Shown here in pieces: positions 1-11,930 of a DNA stretch of 64,000 nucleotides. The stretch is taken from the NCBI RefSeq assembly GCF_002994745.2, contig NW_024387548.1:62001-126000 (forward strand), read 5' to 3'. The stretch's first letter is position 1. Each line of letters begins with the position of its first letter. The notes beneath the pieces are model-generated. The model saw only the letters and a program-made list of their open reading frames with translations. It searched no databases and had not been told where the DNA came from. A program made the position numbers and the translations under genes. This stretch comes from Rosa chinensis. Lineage: Eukaryota; Streptophyta; Magnoliopsida; Rosales; Rosaceae.

Positions 1-181
1 GTTAGGAATCCTGATCCAGCTAGGATTTTTCATGAATTTTACTTTTTCCGCCTATTTCACTCCAAACACTCAACAAGACTTTCAAAATGACTTAATGACT
101 CAAAACACTAAACTAAGGGAGAAATAAGGCTAAAATGAGGCACATAATTAATAATATCGTCACACTTTTTTGCTCCTATCA
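1..181 (-). mobile_element. LTR-B fragment, minus orientation
   Basis: The sequence is the reverse complement of the first part of LTR-B as seen at 40554-40735 (the CTAGCTGGATCAGGATTCC block is shared) and ends with the LTR terminus CTCCTATCA at 181. It continues left beyond the window. The next bases, GTGTT, would be one copy of its target-site duplication; the other copy lies outside the window. It is inserted in the leader of an outer B-type element. Confidence 0.8.
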
Positions 182-538
182 GTGTTTCACTTAGATTTTT
201 TTTTTCAGCATGTTGTAAATTGTATATTGTAAATTGTATATTGTAAATTGTGTAGAATGAGTTTTTTTTTAGCATGTTGTAAATTGTTTGTGTTTCACTT
301 ATATTAATATACTTAGGTTATGAATTTAGCTAAATACTTAATTGTTGTAAGTGTGTAAAATCGTTTGAGTAGACAAGGGTCCTTTTGTTAATATTGGCCT
401 AAACCCTTCATTAGGACCTTACTAAGGTCTCTTGAGGTTGAGGGCGGCCTTTATTAGCACTTGGAGAACGGTCTAACACATAAGTTAATTTCCCAGCTGA
501 GTAAGGGGCGCATACGGATGGGTGTCTTAGGTTGAGAC
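182..538 (+). other. Leader of an outer B-type retrotransposon, part 1
   Basis: Non-coding. It aligns by eye with the E4 leader from about 17740 on: the stretch from TTAATATACTTAGGTTATG through the TTGAGGGCGGCC block and the GTGTCTTAGGTTGAGAC end is shared. It holds an AT-rich short tandem repeat (units of TTGTAAATTGTATA, about 214-258) and the start of the leader module described in the findings (from about 387). The element's LTR and PBS lie left of the window. It is split at 538 by a solo LTR. Confidence 0.75.
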
Positions 539-2458
539 TGATGCGCCTGAAAGCAAGCGCATAATTTAACCCTGAAATGTCATTAGTAGTACGTAATAAA
601 TAGGGATCGTTCTATTCCGGGGATTGAGGGTACACCTGTCATTGTCAAACAATTAAACAATTAAAATTAAAACAAAGTATAATATTCACAAAGATATTCA
701 CAACTATAAACATTGTACACGAAAAAGGGGATTTTGTTTTTGGTTTTTGAAAATAAAACTAAGTTAACAAAACAATTAAAATGCAAAAACATAAAAATAC
801 AAATGGAATGAGAGAACAAAGATCAAAACCGAAACATATGATTAAATTGACTCAAACCCTAATATTGTTCATCTAAGTCATGAGAAAGGAGTTGATCATG
901 TGAAACATTGAAAGCAAATGATTCCATTTTTACTTTTCAATGCTAATTAACTAAGCGAAAGCACCTAGATTAATCCTATCAACATGCATCAACCCTAGAA
1001 AGCTAGTCAATCATGTATGTTTAACGCATTACACTAGGAAAGGCTATCAACTCATGTGCAATTAGTATGAAAAGTCACCTAATTGCATCTCGTTAATTAA
1101 ATCGTCTTTGTACAAACCTTTACTATTTGATTCAGTTTATCAAACGAAAAGTCGATTTATGCTCTTAACCTAGCACAATTATATCGAAAACCCTAAGTGG
1201 TTTGCAACACATAAGATTAAAATACAAAAAGTTATCTATAACGCAATTTAATAAACAACACATAAGACTCTCGATCACAATAATATGAATCTGAAATTCT
1301 CAATAATCATAAAATTCCAGAAATTAATATTTGTTCAAACACATATGTCAACTAGTTCATAACCAACGAAATTCAAAGCAAAGGTTACAAAGGAGAATCG
1401 GATTACACCGTGAGATGGGATGGTGATGAACGATTGATGTGGGGTCTCTTGAATTCGAAGCAAGCTTCAAGGTTGAGATGGATGAGGATGCTCACGGCTT
1501 GCTTCTTTCTCTTGGCCTTGCTTGACTCGGTGGATGACTAGAGGATGGAGAACTCCGGCTATGCTAAGAGATTTCTGATTTTTTAAAGTGTATTGTATGG
1601 GAAGGAACCTGAGTTGAGAAAGGGGGAGTTTTTTATAAGGCATGCTGGGTTACAAGCATCAGATTTACCAAACTTCAACCAATGATAATTCGCCAAGTAG
1701 TTTGTGATGTGGTCCAACAATCATAGAATGCAGTAAGCCTTGTGATGTGTTCAACCATATAATTCTTTAAATCTCCCTAATATTTATTGCCGAATTTCCT
1801 TGAAATTATTCTGATTTTCTTATGAATTTCGGCCAACATTCTTTAGGGAATTTAGGGATGAATCTAGACGCTTTTTAGCTTTTCTTGGTGCCATATTTTC
1901 CTTCATAATATTCCCTTGAATCTTCTTGGCGTCATCTCCTTGATTATTTCTGATTTTCACGTTGGCAATCACACCAAATTATTCCTCCAACAATATTTCT
2001 TTCCATAAAAGTCTCCCAAAAAATCTCTCCTTGAAATCCTCAATCAATCATCTTCAATTCCCAGGTTGTCACCTTGTTTTTCCTTAAGTATTACACGGCA
2101 AATTTAATCCCCAAGGAAAATATATTTTCCTTTTTTTAAAAAAACTCTTCCTTGATTCTCTCTCCTTGCCATGTCATCTTCATGAAGCTTCTCGTTCCAT
2201 TTATGAACTCAATTCAGCTTATTTATTCCAAAAACCTGAAAATAGAAGCTTTCTAAAATAAGAAATGGAAACTTTCTTAAACTAAAATGGAAACTTTCTA
2301 AAAATGGAAAATAGAAACTACAAAACGGAAACTTTCTACAATTAGGAACTTTCCCATTCGTTGAATGGAAACTTTCCTAAACAGAGTTTTATTAAGGAAA
2401 TAACGCAGAAAATATAGGGAAATAACAGTTAAAACGTCGCATTAAAATGCTCCTATCA
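539..2458 (-). mobile_element. Solo LTR-A, TSD GAGAC
   Basis: A single LTR without internal region. It starts TGATGCGCC and ends CTCCTATCA, the reverse of the LTR-A termini. GAGAC occurs on both sides (534-538 and 2459-2463), and the flanks joined across it match the uninterrupted E4 leader around 17995-18010. This is a full-length LTR-A left by recombination between the two LTRs of an inserted element. It has many one-base losses in short homopolymers compared with the copy at 5513-7516. Confidence 0.92.
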
Positions 2459-2646
2459 GAGACCCTGGGTGATGGGTTCAATTGGATCTCAGAGATACTA
2501 TAGAATGAGCCTAAACCACTATGTGGGAGTAGCCGATAGGGTCCTAAACCTCAATGAGGGAGTAGCCTCCGTAGTATCATTAAAATGAGTCCTCCCTCTC
2601 ACTTACCTCTTAATCTGGCCATCCAGCCTTCTGAAACAAAGGAAAG
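2459..2646 (+). other. Leader of an outer B-type retrotransposon, part 2
   Basis: Continuation of 182-538. It carries two copies of the sub-motif ending GGGAGTAGCC, each headed by a small hairpin (CCAC-TAT-GTGG and CCTC-AAT-GAGG), as in the E4 leader at 18055-18098. It stops after CTGAAACAAAGGAAAG, exactly where LTR-C begins; in E4 the text runs on without a break at 18185. Confidence 0.75.
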
Positions 2647-4232
2647 TGATAGGAGCGTAAAATGCGACGTTTATAATGTTTGAACCCTATATTTTGCTAA
2701 GTTATTTCCTTTATCTCGATCAATTTAACTTAGTTAGTGTTTTACAGGTAAAATGGAGTCTCAAGGTCCGAAAATGACTAAGGAAGGCACAAGTGGCGCA
2801 GAACTGAAGAGAAATGAAGAAATGGAATTCTCCCAGTTTGATTAGGAAAAGGAACACTAGTTGGAGTAGGAATCAGAAGCTGACTTGGATTCAAACTCTT
2901 AAGTCGCGGAAATTAGAAGTTCTACTTGAACAAGGAAACCCAATTCTACTCAAATAAGGAATCCTAGTGTGACAAGGAGTCCCTGTTGGATAAGGATTAC
3001 TCAAGAAGGTTCCGGAAGAGTGTAGAAGAATCGCAGAAAAGAAGTTTGTATTCAACTAGGAAACCTACTTGCATATGGAGTTCTACTCGCACTAGGAGAG
3101 CTTTGGAACGTTCATGAAGTATCTAGAAGTCTCAAGAAGGTCATATGCCGTGCACATGGAAGAGGAAGCAACAAGATATTCGAATTACAAAGCAATGTGG
3201 AATTTGGACTTCTTGTTGAGTAAGGATTAGAATTTCGTGAGATTCTTGAAGGTTCTAGGGAGTTCTTGATGTTTCTACTTCAGAATAGGCGTGGAAGACA
3301 TGTGAGAGGCATGTGATGCAAAGGAAAACCGAATTGGACTCTACTTGTGCCTCAAGAGTCAAATCCATTACAGATTCGGAAATCTGCCTGTGCAGATCAG
3401 TCAACTTCAACGGAGTGTCATAAATAGCTCAAAGCTCAGAAAATTATGATCTTTATATGGTTGGAAAGCTACAGATGTCTAATTTCCAGAAATTTTTACA
3501 GCTCATCAATAGCTATTTTCTAGAAGAAGTTATGGTTGTTTTAGTGGACTGAGGTCAATCCTACCGGAAATATTTTTGTGAGAAAGAAGTCCTAAATCAA
3601 TTCGAACTAAGAGAAACCAAGTAGAAACGGATTGGAGAGCCTTGGGACGTCCTCCTATAAATACCTTGTGTATTAGACGTTTCAAGGTTAACAATTTTCT
3701 CCACAAATTCGATTCTCACTTGTTTGCTCTCTAGTTTCAGGTTTTCACAATCTTCAAGGAGCAAAGCCGTGCCATCACCCTCCACCAGCGTGATCTTCAC
3801 TTGTTGCTGTGCTAAGGAGCTGCTTTGACCTTGGGACGTGATTAAGGGTTGTTCATATGCTCTACCATACATTAACTCACGGTTTTGTGTAATTGTTAGA
3901 TGGATTTTCTGCTTTGGAATTTCTATGTGTAAACCGAATCTTTTGAGTATGCAAAACTGTTTTCAAGTATAATTTTGATGTTCTATTCAATGATTGATGT
4001 GTTTATGTGTCCTTTGTCTTGATTGATTGCCGAATGCATGGATTGATGATCTGATTTTGTGCTTCATTACATGGAACGTTCTTGTGGTTGCAAACATGGG
4101 AAGACTTGCATGTAACTTGCTAGTAATTAGGTTTATGCTTGGTAACCCTAATTCAAATAAGTAGTAAAGGCTTGCTTTGAGTCAAAAATCAGATTATGCA
4201 TGTGATGATAAATTTTGACACACTTAAATTTG
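2647..4232 (+). mobile_element. LTR-C, 5' portion
   Basis: It starts TGATAGGAGCGTAAAATGCGACG, sharing its first bases with LTR-A and LTR-B, but the body is different. It interrupts the outer leader at GAAAG (expected TSD). A TATA box at 3656-3663 supports a U3 promoter. At 4232 it is cut by LTR-B of element E4 (expected TSD ATTTG), so only its left 1.6 kb is in view. I see no credible coding frame in it; whether it is a solo LTR or the 5' LTR of a larger element cannot be told here. Confidence 0.7.
3656..3663 (+). promoter_or_regulatory. TATA box of LTR-C
   Basis: TATAAATA in the context CCTCCTATAAATACC, the same context style as the TATA box of LTR-B. It probably directs transcription of the LTR-C element, with the U3/R border about 30 bases downstream. 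Confidence 0.6.
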
Positions 4233-4569
4233 TGATAGGACCAAAAGTGTGACGATATTATTGAATATGTGCCCCATTTTAGCCTTGTTTCTCCCTTAAG
4301 TTTCGTGTTTGAGTCATCGAGTCATTTTAAGAGTCTTGTAGAGTGTTTGGAGTGAAATAGGCAGAAAACGCAAAATTCATGAAGAATCCTAGCTGGATCA
4401 GGATTCCTCACCGTCATGCAAATCTGTGGGCCTTAAGATAGAATTTATGGGAGTATTTTTCTGAAATTAAATTGTTTTAATTCTTTTTATTTTCTCTAAA
4501 AGAATTTAATTTTCTGCCCTTTATTAAATAGGTTGACCAAGCAATGAAGAAGGGAAATAAAGCAGAAAA

Positions 4570-4706
4570 GACGTTTCAGTTGAGGAATAAAAGAGAAAGA
4601 TGTTTCAGCTGGAAAATAAATAAGAGAAAGACGTTTCAGCTTGGAAATTAAAAGAATTGCCCTATTATGAGAGGATTTAAGGCCATAAAGGAGACGTTTC
4701 AGCTGG
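4570..4706 (+). repeat. U3 array of GACGTTTCAGCTGG units (4 copies)
   Basis: Four degenerate copies of GA(C/T)GTTTCAG(C/T)TGG lie upstream of the TATA box. Each has a CAGCTG or CAGTTG core, an E-box type palindrome, and most have an ACGT core. The position suggests an enhancer array. The other two LTR-B copies carry about seven units. Confidence 0.6.
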
Positions 4707-4715
4707 AAAAGCCAA

Positions 4716-4735
4716 CCAATGCTCCCCTATAAATA
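4716..4735 (+). promoter_or_regulatory. CCAAT and TATA boxes of LTR-B
   Basis: CCAAT at 4716-4720 and TATAAATA at 4728-4735, in GCTCCCCTATAAATAGGC. The same block occurs at 41173-41180 (plus) and 40150-40157 (reverse), which shows it is a fixed part of LTR-B. Confidence 0.65.
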
Positions 4736-5512
4736 GGCAACATCCAGAACATAATTTGCATCACTTCCCAGCCAAGATCACTTCCCAGCCAAGATAATTC
4801 ATTGCCTATAACTTCCTGGCCAAAAACCATTCCAAGACTGCCCAATTCACTCCTTAAACTTCCATCACCTACAAGACCGTGACACCATCCATCCATCATC
4901 TACAAGCTCTAAGGCGCTGAGTCAAGGACGCTCCACCACCATCGCAGAGACGAGTTCATACCGTGTTGCTAAGCCGCTGAGGAAAGCTTCAAAGTGTAAC
5001 TATGACTCTACTTACAATTTTATTTCGGTTTTGTGCGTTTCAATTTGCGAGTTGTGTAATTGGAGACATAAATTTCAGAATATTTTATTAATATTTTTGA
5101 GATTTTCAGTTTATTATTGAGTTAATTTCGAGAATTCTTTTATGATGCATGTTACAATCTTGTGCCCTTTTACGTGTTTAGGTAATTTTCAGAGTTAGGT
5201 TAATAAGTTTGCATGCTAGAATAATGGTGAGAGTTCTTGTGTGTTTTCTTAATTTGCCAAGAGTAATTGTTATTTGTTAAGGCGCTGAGTTAAACAAGTA
5301 GCAATTAGTTCTAAAAAAGGTAAAAACTATGTTCAATGGTTAAACGATTCTGGAAATTACGTGTTAAATTCTATGTCTAATGGTTAATTTGCACGTGTGA
5401 GTTGATTCGAGGTTAGATAATACTACTAGTTAAGAGAATTACGCTGAGTGTTTTTGAAAATTAGTAGTATTAGGCTTGGTAAGGACTTTTCCGATTCAAG
5501 CCTACATTAGAA

Positions 5513-7516
5513 TGATGCAGCTAAAAGCAAGCGCATAATTTAACCCTGAAATGTCATTAGTAGTATAATAAATAGGGATCGTTCTATTCCGGGATTGAGG
5601 GTACACCTGTCATTATCAAACAATTAAACAATTAAAATTAAAACAAAGTATAATATTTACAAAGATATAACAAAATATATACATATTTACGAAAAGGGGG
5701 ATTTTGTTTTTGGTTTTCGAAAATAAAACTAAGTTAACAAAACAATTAAAATGCAAAAACATAAAAATACAAATGGAATGAGAGAACAAAGATCAAAACC
5801 GAAACATATGATTAAAATTGACTCAAACATTGTTCATCTAAGTCATGAGAAAGGAGTTGATCATGTGAAACATTCGAAAGCAAATGAATTCCCATTTTTT
5901 ACTTTTCAATGCTAATTAACCTAAGCGAAAGCACCTAGATTAATTCTATCAAACATGCAATCAAACCCTAGAAAGCTAGTCAATCATGTCATGTTTAACG
6001 CATTACACATAGAGAAAGGCTATCAACTCAAGTGTACAACTTAGTATGGAAAAGTCCACCTAATTGCAATCCTCGTTAATTAAATTCGATCTTTGCACAA
6101 AACCTTTACTACTTCGATTCAAGTTTACACAAACGAAAAGTCGATTTCATGTTCTTAAACCTAGCACCAATTATATCGAAAACCCTAAGTGTTTGCAACC
6201 ACATAAGATTAAAATACAAAAGTTATCTATAACGCAAATTTAATTAAACAAACCCACATAAGCAACTCTCGAAAAACAATAATATGAATCTGAAAATTCT
6301 CAATTAATCATAAAAATTCCAGAAATTAATATTTGTTCAAACACATATGTCAACTAGTTCATAACCAACGAAATTCAAAGCAAAGGTTACAAAGGAGAAT
6401 CGGATTACACCGTGAGATGGAGATGGTTGAACGATTGATGTGTGGTCTCTTGAATCTCGAAAGCAAGCTTCAAGGTGGAGATGGATGATGGATGCTCACG
6501 GCTATGCTTCTTCTCCCTTGGCCTTGCTTGAACTCGTGGAGATGACTAGAGGATGGAGAGAGGAGAGGAAACTCACGGCAACAAGAGCAAAATTTCTGAT
6601 TTTTCTAAAGTGTAAATTGAAGGAGAGGAACCCTTCTCAACGTCAAAGAGGTGGGTATATATAGGAGCACGGCTAGGGTTCACAAAGCAATCAGAAATTT
6701 CCACATAGCTTCCACCAATAGGAATTCGCCAAGTAAGCTTTGTGATGTGGTCCAACCAATCATAGAATGCCAAGTAAGCCTTGTGATGTGTTCCAACCAA
6801 TCATAATTCTCTAAAATACCTCCCTAATATTTAATTGCCGAATTTCCTTGAAATTATTCTTTTCTTCATGAATTTCGGCCAACATTCCTTTAGGGAAGAT
6901 GAATCTGGAGCGCCTTTTGAGTTTTCCTTGGTGCACACATATTTTCCTCTCCATAAATATCTCCCTTGAATCTCTTTTGCGTCATCTCCTTGATTATTTC
7001 TGATTTTCATGTTGGCAATCACACCAATTTACTCCTCCAACAATATTTCTTTCCATAAAAATCTCCCAAGAAAATCTCCTTTGATTTATTCACGTGAAAT
7101 TCTCAATCAATCACCTTAATTCCCACGTTGTCACCTTGTTTTTCCTTAAGTATTACTCGGCAAATTTAATCCCCAAGGAAAATATATTTTCCTTTTTTTA
7201 AAAAAACTCTTCCTTGATTCTCTCCTTGCCATGTCATCTTCATGAAGCTTCTCGTTCCATTTATGAACTCAATTCAGCTTATTTATTCCAAAAACCTGAA
7301 AATAGAAGCTTTCTAAAATAAGGAATGGAAACTTTCTTAAACTAAAATGGAAACTTTCTAAAAATAGAAAATAGAAACTACAAAACGGAAACTTTCTACA
7401 ATTAGGAACTTTCCCATTCGAAGAATGGAAACTTCCTAAACAGAGTTTTATTAAGGAAATAACGCAGAAAATATAGGGAATAACAGTTAAAACGTCGCAT
7501 TAAAATGCTCCTATCA
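5513..7516 (-). mobile_element. Solo LTR-A, TSD TAGAA
   Basis: It starts TGATGCAGC and ends CTCCTATCA. TAGAA flanks it on both sides (5508-5512 and 7517-7521). The flanks join in the order seen in the uninterrupted reverse copy of LTR-B near 39350 (GATTCATTCTAATGTAGGC). About 2.0 kb with no internal region, so a solo LTR inside the E4 5' LTR. Confidence 0.93.
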
Positions 7517-7800
7517 TAGAATGAATCAGATAAGTGGATTGATCCGCTGAGGCTTTTCATTTGAGCTCTTATCTAGGCATTAAAGATGGGCACATTTTTG
7601 TAGCATGTTGAAATGAATTTTCTGTTTTTACACTTAGTAATTTTCGAGTGGTATTGGTCTAGGTTAGGGAAGTCGATCATTGTATAGTTTTATTTGTTTC
7701 GTTTTTATTTTAAGTAGAATAGGAACCAAAATTCAAAACCCCCATTTTATTCTTTTATTTGTTAATTGACCTTTTTGTGTAGGTGTACCTACAATCCCGG
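7517..7800 (+). mobile_element. Element E4, 5' LTR part 2
   Basis: U5-side part of LTR-B, matching the reverse copy at 39065-39350. It ends in GTACCTACAATCCCGG, where E6 is inserted. The U5 arm that would pair with the PBS region lies here and is broken by E6; it also has one C fewer than the copy at 39060-39075. Confidence 0.85.
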
Positions 7801-10016
7801 TGATGTCGCTTTTATCGAGCGACCAATTTAACCCTGAAATGTCATTAGTAGTATAATAAATAGGGATCGTTCTATTCCGGGGATTGAGGGTACACCTGTC
7901 ATTGTCAAACAATTAAACAATTAAAATTAAAACAAAGTATAATATTTACAAAAATATAGACATATTTACGAAAAGGGGGGTTTTTGGTTTTTGGTTTTTA
8001 TTTCGAAAATAAAATCTAAGTTACTAAAATAATTAAAATGCAAAAACATAAAAATACAAATGGAATGCAAGAACAAAGATCAAAGTCGAAACTCATGATT
8101 AAAATTGATTCAAGTTCATCATTGTTCATCATAGTCATGCAAGAGGAGTTGATCATGTGAAACGTTCAAAAGCAAACAATTTCCCATATTTTACTTTCAA
8201 TGCTAATTAACCTAAGCGAAAGCACCTAGATTAATCTATCAAACATGCAATCAAACCCTAGAAAGCTAGTCAATCATGTCATGTTTAACGCATTAAGCAC
8301 CTAGAAAGGCTATCAACTCAAATGTGCAACTTAGTATGAAAAAGTCCACCTAATTGCAATCTTCTTTGATTAAATTCGGTTTTTGTACAAAACCTTTACT
8401 ACTTATCGATTCAAGAACACAAAACCAAAAAGTTGATTCATGTTCTCAAATTCGTAGCAACAATCACATAAAACCCTAAATGCGAACCATTCAAGATAAA
8501 TACAAAAGATTTCTATCATGCAAATTTAATCAAACACTCACACAAAAGCAACCATAAATCGCAATATATGAATCTGAAAATTAACAATTCATCATAAAAT
8601 TTCAGAAAACAATACTTGTTCATACATATGTGTCAACTAAGGCAAAACCAACGAAAATACAAAGCAAAGGTACAAGGAGAATCGGATTACACCGTGATGA
8701 AGATGAGATGAATGAAGTGATGATGTGGTCTCTTGAATTTCGAAAGCAATCTTCAAGGTGGAGGGTGGATGGTGTGCACGGCTTGTCTTCTTCTTCCTTG
8801 GCCTTGCTTGCACTTCGTGGTTGCCCTAGAGGATGGAGAGAGCACGGCTAGCTAGAGAGTTTTCTGATTTTTTCTCAAAGTAAACGTAAAGAATGGAATG
8901 GAACTCCAAACGTTGAGAAGAGGAGTTATATAGGGGACGGCCCTTCTCTCCAAGCCGTGAAACCTATGGAATTAATCTGAAAATTCCACATAATTTCCTC
9001 CAATCTTGCCAATAAGCCCTATGAGGTGGTCAACCAATCACAAAATTCCATTTAATTCCCTAAATTCTTGCCGAAATTCCCTTGATATAATTCTGATTTT
9101 TAGTTCAATTCGGCCAAACTTCCTTTAGGAATTAAGGAATGTATCTAGACTTCTTTTGAGCTTTTCTTGGTCTCCACCTTTTCTCTTTCCTTATTTCTCC
9201 TTGAATATCCTTGCCGAATTCTCTAGGGTTTTCTTTTAATTCACGGCAATTCCTTCTTTTCCTCTTGGCTTGGACGGCTAGTCTTCTAGGGTTATCTTCA
9301 AGTGATTTTTTCCATAAAAATAGCCCTAGAAAATCTCCCGAAATCTCTTTTATTTCTGATTTTCGCCTCTCCTTGTTTCTCTCTTGCATTCACGGCAAAC
9401 TCTTAGGGCTAGGGTTTGCGTCACAAACCCTAATGTCATGGGCTTTGATGGGCCTTTATCCAATTTGCCGAAAATCCAAAGAGTTCTTGGGCCTCGTTGC
9501 TTCATCTTCAAGCCTTCTCATTTCCAACGCAAACACATTATTTTCCATTTCTTTTTCATGGTTGCGTTGGAAACTTGCTAGGGAAGCTTCCTCCTTTTCG
9601 CAGGGTTTCCTGGTTGGACCAGGAAACTTCTTCTTCATTTCTGCTCATTTCTGTGGCTCATTGTTCTTCATTTGCTCCCCTTGAGTTCGCAAGCTCTCTC
9701 TTTGTGAGTTCATTTCCACTTTCTAGCTCGGAGGTCCTGAAAATAGAAACTAGTAAAAAATAGAAACTTTCCTAAAATGAAAAATGGCAACTTTCCTAAA
9801 CTGAAAATGGGAAACTTTCTAAAAATGAAAAATAGAAACTACGAAAATGGAAACTTACTAAAAATGATAAATAGAAACTACAAAAATAGAAACTTTCTAC
9901 AAATAGGAACTTTCCCAATCAAAGAATGGAAACTTTCCTAAACAGGGTTTTATTAAGGAAATAACGCAGAAAATGTAGGGAAAGCAGTAAAACGTCGCAT
10001 TAAAATGCTCCTATCA
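7801..10016 (-). repeat. E6 3' LTR (LTR-A)
   Basis: Minus-strand LTR starting TGATGTCGC and ending CTCCTATCA. The U3 side (about 9740-9960) carries a degenerate array of GGAAACTTTC-type units. ORFs inside it are conserved only because the LTR is repeated; they have no start context or homology and I do not treat them as genes. Confidence 0.92.
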
Positions 10017-10031
10017 AATTCCCCCACACTT
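10017..10031 (-). other. E6 polypurine tract
   Basis: On the minus strand AAGTGTGGGGGAATT directly abuts the 3' LTR, the expected place for plus-strand DNA priming. Two further copies of the AAGTGTGGGGG core lie further inside, at about 10925-10935 and 11707-11717. Confidence 0.75.
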
Positions 10032-11930
10032 AGCTTTTGCTAGTCCCTTAGCAAAATCACACTAAGACACACTAAGACTCAACGAAAATTAAAGACTTAC
10101 AAACAAAGACTCTATGCCCTTCAACTTTTGTCTCAGCAATCTCTTACTTTCACAACACCAAGATTAGCACTTCACCAAGAATCAATGTTTAGGCATTCGA
10201 GAGTTAATTAAAACACATAATACATACACAAGTAGGACTTGGTTGAACAATGGTGATGGTTTCTGTTAAGCATGTTTCAAACAAGTTGATTCAAATCCTC
10301 ACAAGTATATCCACTCTTTCTTCTCTCAGATCATGGCAATGCTTAAAAGCTTATACACTCAAGTATATGTGAAAGATAGCAAGTATATCACATAATGTAA
10401 GAAACGAAAGCACATGTATAATTTTCTTTAAAGATCTCATGAAGGATACCAACTACTTGCACAGATGGACCCAAGCCATAGGTTCAACTCTTGTAACTCA
10501 TCTCCACATCAAGGGCTGTCCCATCTTAAGGATCAAGAAGGTCTTTCAAGGTTGTAATGGGCCAAGGCTCAAGGTTTAAGAAATGAAGGTAAGGATTTAT
10601 CAAAGTGTCCTAAAAACCTAGCAGAGCATATGTAATGTAGAGACCTCAAGAAATCCACCAAGGCATTGCAAAAACGTCACTTCCCTAGAGGTAACATAAA
10701 AGGGGCCTAATGTCTTCATGTTGGGCCCAATCTTCATTGTAAACTTCCCTGAACTATAGTGAATGGACAAAGGCCAAATTTTTCTTAGTAGGCCTTCATT
10801 TCAAAGTAAACTCCAAAATCACTAAGTATGGGGACTAAAATCCATAAAATTTTCTTTCTTTTCTAGCCGTACATTTTTTTTTTTCTTTTTTTCACGGCTT
10901 TCACATATTTTTCTTTATGGACAAGTCTACCCCCACACTTGAACTTTCACCTCTTCTCAATTTTCATCCTTAGCACCAAACCCATGTAGTATGTCTCAAA
11001 AGATAGCTCCACTAAGTTCTTAGAACAAAGGTAGGGTTTAACTATACTAAGCTTCATGGTTAAGGTTTTAAGGGTGATGAATGAAAAGGCTTAATGTAGG
11101 CTCAAAGGGGCTTATCTAGGGGAGTCCCACGACGGGCACAATTGGGACACAAGTTTATTGGCAATGGTGGTAATTCCTAGGTGCCTCTATCCCTTCCAGA
11201 ATCAGGGCCATGTATTGAATAACGTCTCAACAAGCACAAGAGTGAATTCTAGCATTCTCTAGTCCATCAAACTTAATCTATGGCAAGCAGTCAATCAAAT
11301 GAAAGAATAATGAGATCATCAAAACATCGCCAAGAAAATAAGAATATATTTTCATTTCACTCCAAGAAAAAGGGACATGGCTCAATTATCTCACATGGGT
11401 TTTATGAATCAAAACTCATCTTAACATGCTCATATTCTGTACCAAAGTTTCGAAATCCATATCCACTACAAGGCACATATTTTTCATATATCTCAATTAA
11501 CCAAAGAATACCATGTTTAAATCATCTCAATTTTGTGATCCTCTTTTAGTCATGATTTCAGAGATATAGAATCATCCTAGACAGTTGAAAGGGCATCCTA
11601 AGACTCAAAACAAAAACAAAAGCAACGAAAATTTTTAAATTTTTGACATTTTTCAATTTTTTTGTATTTTTCAATATATGACTCAAGATAAAAGTGTAAA
11701 TCCCTTCCCCCACACTTAAATATTGCATTGTCCTCAATGTAATCAAAAAAGCATGCAATGAAACACTTAAGCATATAGGGATGAAATTTACGAAAATTAC
11801 TAAATTCAAAAAGCAAAAACGAAAAATAAAAGATAAGGATAAAGAAAGCAAATCTGATTTGCATGGGTTGCCTCCCAAGTAGCGCTTGGTTTTAACGTCT
11901 TCTCAGCCTAGACGTGGTTTCCTCTTCTCC
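10032..11930 (-). other. E6 3' non-coding region
   Basis: About 1.9 kb between gag and the polypurine tract with no supported ORF and no env-like gene. Just after gag, on the minus strand, comes the conserved AGCGCT(A)CTTGGGAGGCAACCCA block (about 11864-11886), then the CATTG-AGGA-CAATG hairpin (about 11728-11742) next to an internal polypurine motif. The rest is AT-rich and parallels the 3' regions of E1, E2 and E3. Confidence 0.7.

Larger units (their letters stand above)
4233..5512 (+). mobile_element. Element E4, 5' LTR (LTR-B) part 1
   Basis: Starts TGATAGGACCAAAAGTGTGACG, matching the LTR-B start at 40554. It contains a U3 array of GACGTTTCAGCTGG-like units (4570-4706), a CCAAT box (4716-4720), a TATA box (4728-4735) and a long AT-rich U5. 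It is interrupted at 5512 by a solo LTR-A and resumes at 7517. Together the pieces 4233-5512, 7517-7800 and 17371-17453 make one LTR-B of about 1.65 kb that ends directly before the E4 PBS. Confidence 0.88.

Noticed and set aside
214..258. CRISPR-like short direct repeats
   Set aside because: Plant DNA; the units are contiguous AT-rich microsatellite repeats without unique spacers.
3597..3872. 91-codon minus ORF in LTR-C
   Set aside because: Single copy, spans the LTR-C TATA box on the other strand, no homology that I recognise.
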